Below the pieces are notes generated by a model, which ran no database searches, was not told the DNA's origin, and worked only from the letters and a program-made list of their open reading frames with translations. Positions 63,339 to 64,000 of a stretch of 64,000 bases of DNA are shown in pieces. The stretch is from assembly GCA_963971535.1 (NCBI GenBank), contig OZ020585.1, positions 22,938,005-23,002,004 of the forward strand. The letters run 5' to 3'. Within the stretch, counting starts at the first letter, position 1. Every line of letters begins with the position of its first letter. Position numbers and translations under genes: made by a program. Source of the stretch: Notolepis coatsorum (lineage: Eukaryota > Chordata > Actinopteri > Aulopiformes > Paralepididae).

Positions 63339-64000
63339 ACAGGTGAACTCACCTGCTGCATTTTTATAGTGCTTAAACCTGATTGGTGTATCTACAATTA
63401 AGCAATGGTGTGTTTGTGCATCTGATGGCTGTGTTTAACCAATTGGCTCATATGTGTGGTAATTTGACATTCTGTGTCTAATGTAATGGACGTGTGTTTA
63501 GTGTTTTGCAAATCACTGTGTGTATTGTTTTGCAAAAAGTGTGAGGCTGACATTGTGCGTATAGGGGTGCAAATCTGGGCCTACGTTTTGCTCCTTGAGT
63601 GTAAGGTTTTGATAATTGTGTAATACTTTTGATTTGAGTGTTTATGCAATTGAAGAAAACTGTAAAGACTAGAGATGAACTGTTTATTTCTTTTGTACAT
63701 AGGCTGTGCATAATGTTTGTTTGTTTATTTGCTTATGTGTATGATTCTTAACTGTTTTTATTTTGTTATTGGTGTATATGTGTATATATGTATGTACAGT
63801 ATATCGCTGCTGTCGGGCCAAAACCTCATAACTCCATTTTTTGAATTTTTTTTTTATTATATAAATCAACTCCGTAGATCATCCTCCATATGTGTGTGTG
63901 GGTTTTACAAAGTTTAAACAATGGGAAAGCATTAAACCGATCATCTGTCTAAACCTCCTAACTCTATTCACCCTCAAATCTGTGTTAGTTTTTTTCATCT
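63339..64000. other. Unassigned sequence
   Basis: TG-rich in 63400-63560. This may be the outer arm of the palindrome pairing loosely with 62500-62700 (CAAAACACACAATTAGCACA), but that is weak. No gene. Confidence 0.3.

Overview
The window looks like repeat-rich noncoding DNA of a ray-finned (teleost) fish. The signs are three families of fish-type tRNA-derived SINEs, L2/CR1-, L1- and I/Nimb-like LINE fragments, many hAT elements with 8-bp target-site duplications (TSDs), a Ty3/gypsy element, TTAA-flanked elements, and long (AG)n, (GT)n and (CA)n arrays. I found no intact host protein-coding gene, rRNA, functional tRNA or CRISPR array. Almost every long open frame is either a decayed transposon protein or a by-product of a tandem repeat. 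The species cannot be named from this.

Layout. 0-9 kb: LINE and SINE fragments and a 1,123-bp hAT element with perfect termini (5823-6945). 9-11 kb: quiet unique sequence, with a possible conserved noncoding element near 9.8-10.3 kb. 11.3-16.2 kb: a fold-back element, a gypsy element with identical LTRs but two internal deletions (11656-14731), and a 1,258-bp hAT element (14966-16223). 17.4-20.3 kb: a TTAA element, a G-rich minisatellite, and a decayed hAT transposase whose catalytic TDGA segment appears to have expanded into a 23-bp minisatellite that a smaller hAT element later split. 21-25.3 kb: a LINE, then a 1,241-bp element with two tRNA-like segments nested in a fold-back element. 27-34 kb: TTAA, hAT, L1, SINE and hairpin elements, including a perfect 42-bp-arm hairpin and an 82-bp TTAA palindrome nested in another element. 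35-43.5 kb: chimeric transposon junctions, a TTAA element, a SINE inside a MITE, and LINE and hAT remnants. 45.4-49.5 kb: a 30-bp minisatellite split by a hAT element, then a three-layer nest (SINE containing LINE containing an unclassified 1.4-kb insert). 50-57.8 kb: a LINE cut by three small elements, a 38-bp minisatellite cut by a LINE tail, and two more TTAA elements. 58-64 kb: a SINE, CA-rich arrays, one more TTAA element, and a large imperfect palindrome.

The most interesting signals are: (1) a family of about 0.9-kb TTAA-flanked elements whose one end carries paired palindromes next to GGC(G), with the palindromic form kept while the bases differ between copies; (2) the minisatellite that seems to come from a transposase active-site codon run; (3) three different minisatellites each interrupted by a transposon; (4) the unclassified 1.4-kb insert with TGT/ACA ends. 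Family names rest on motif recognition by eye. No database search was run.
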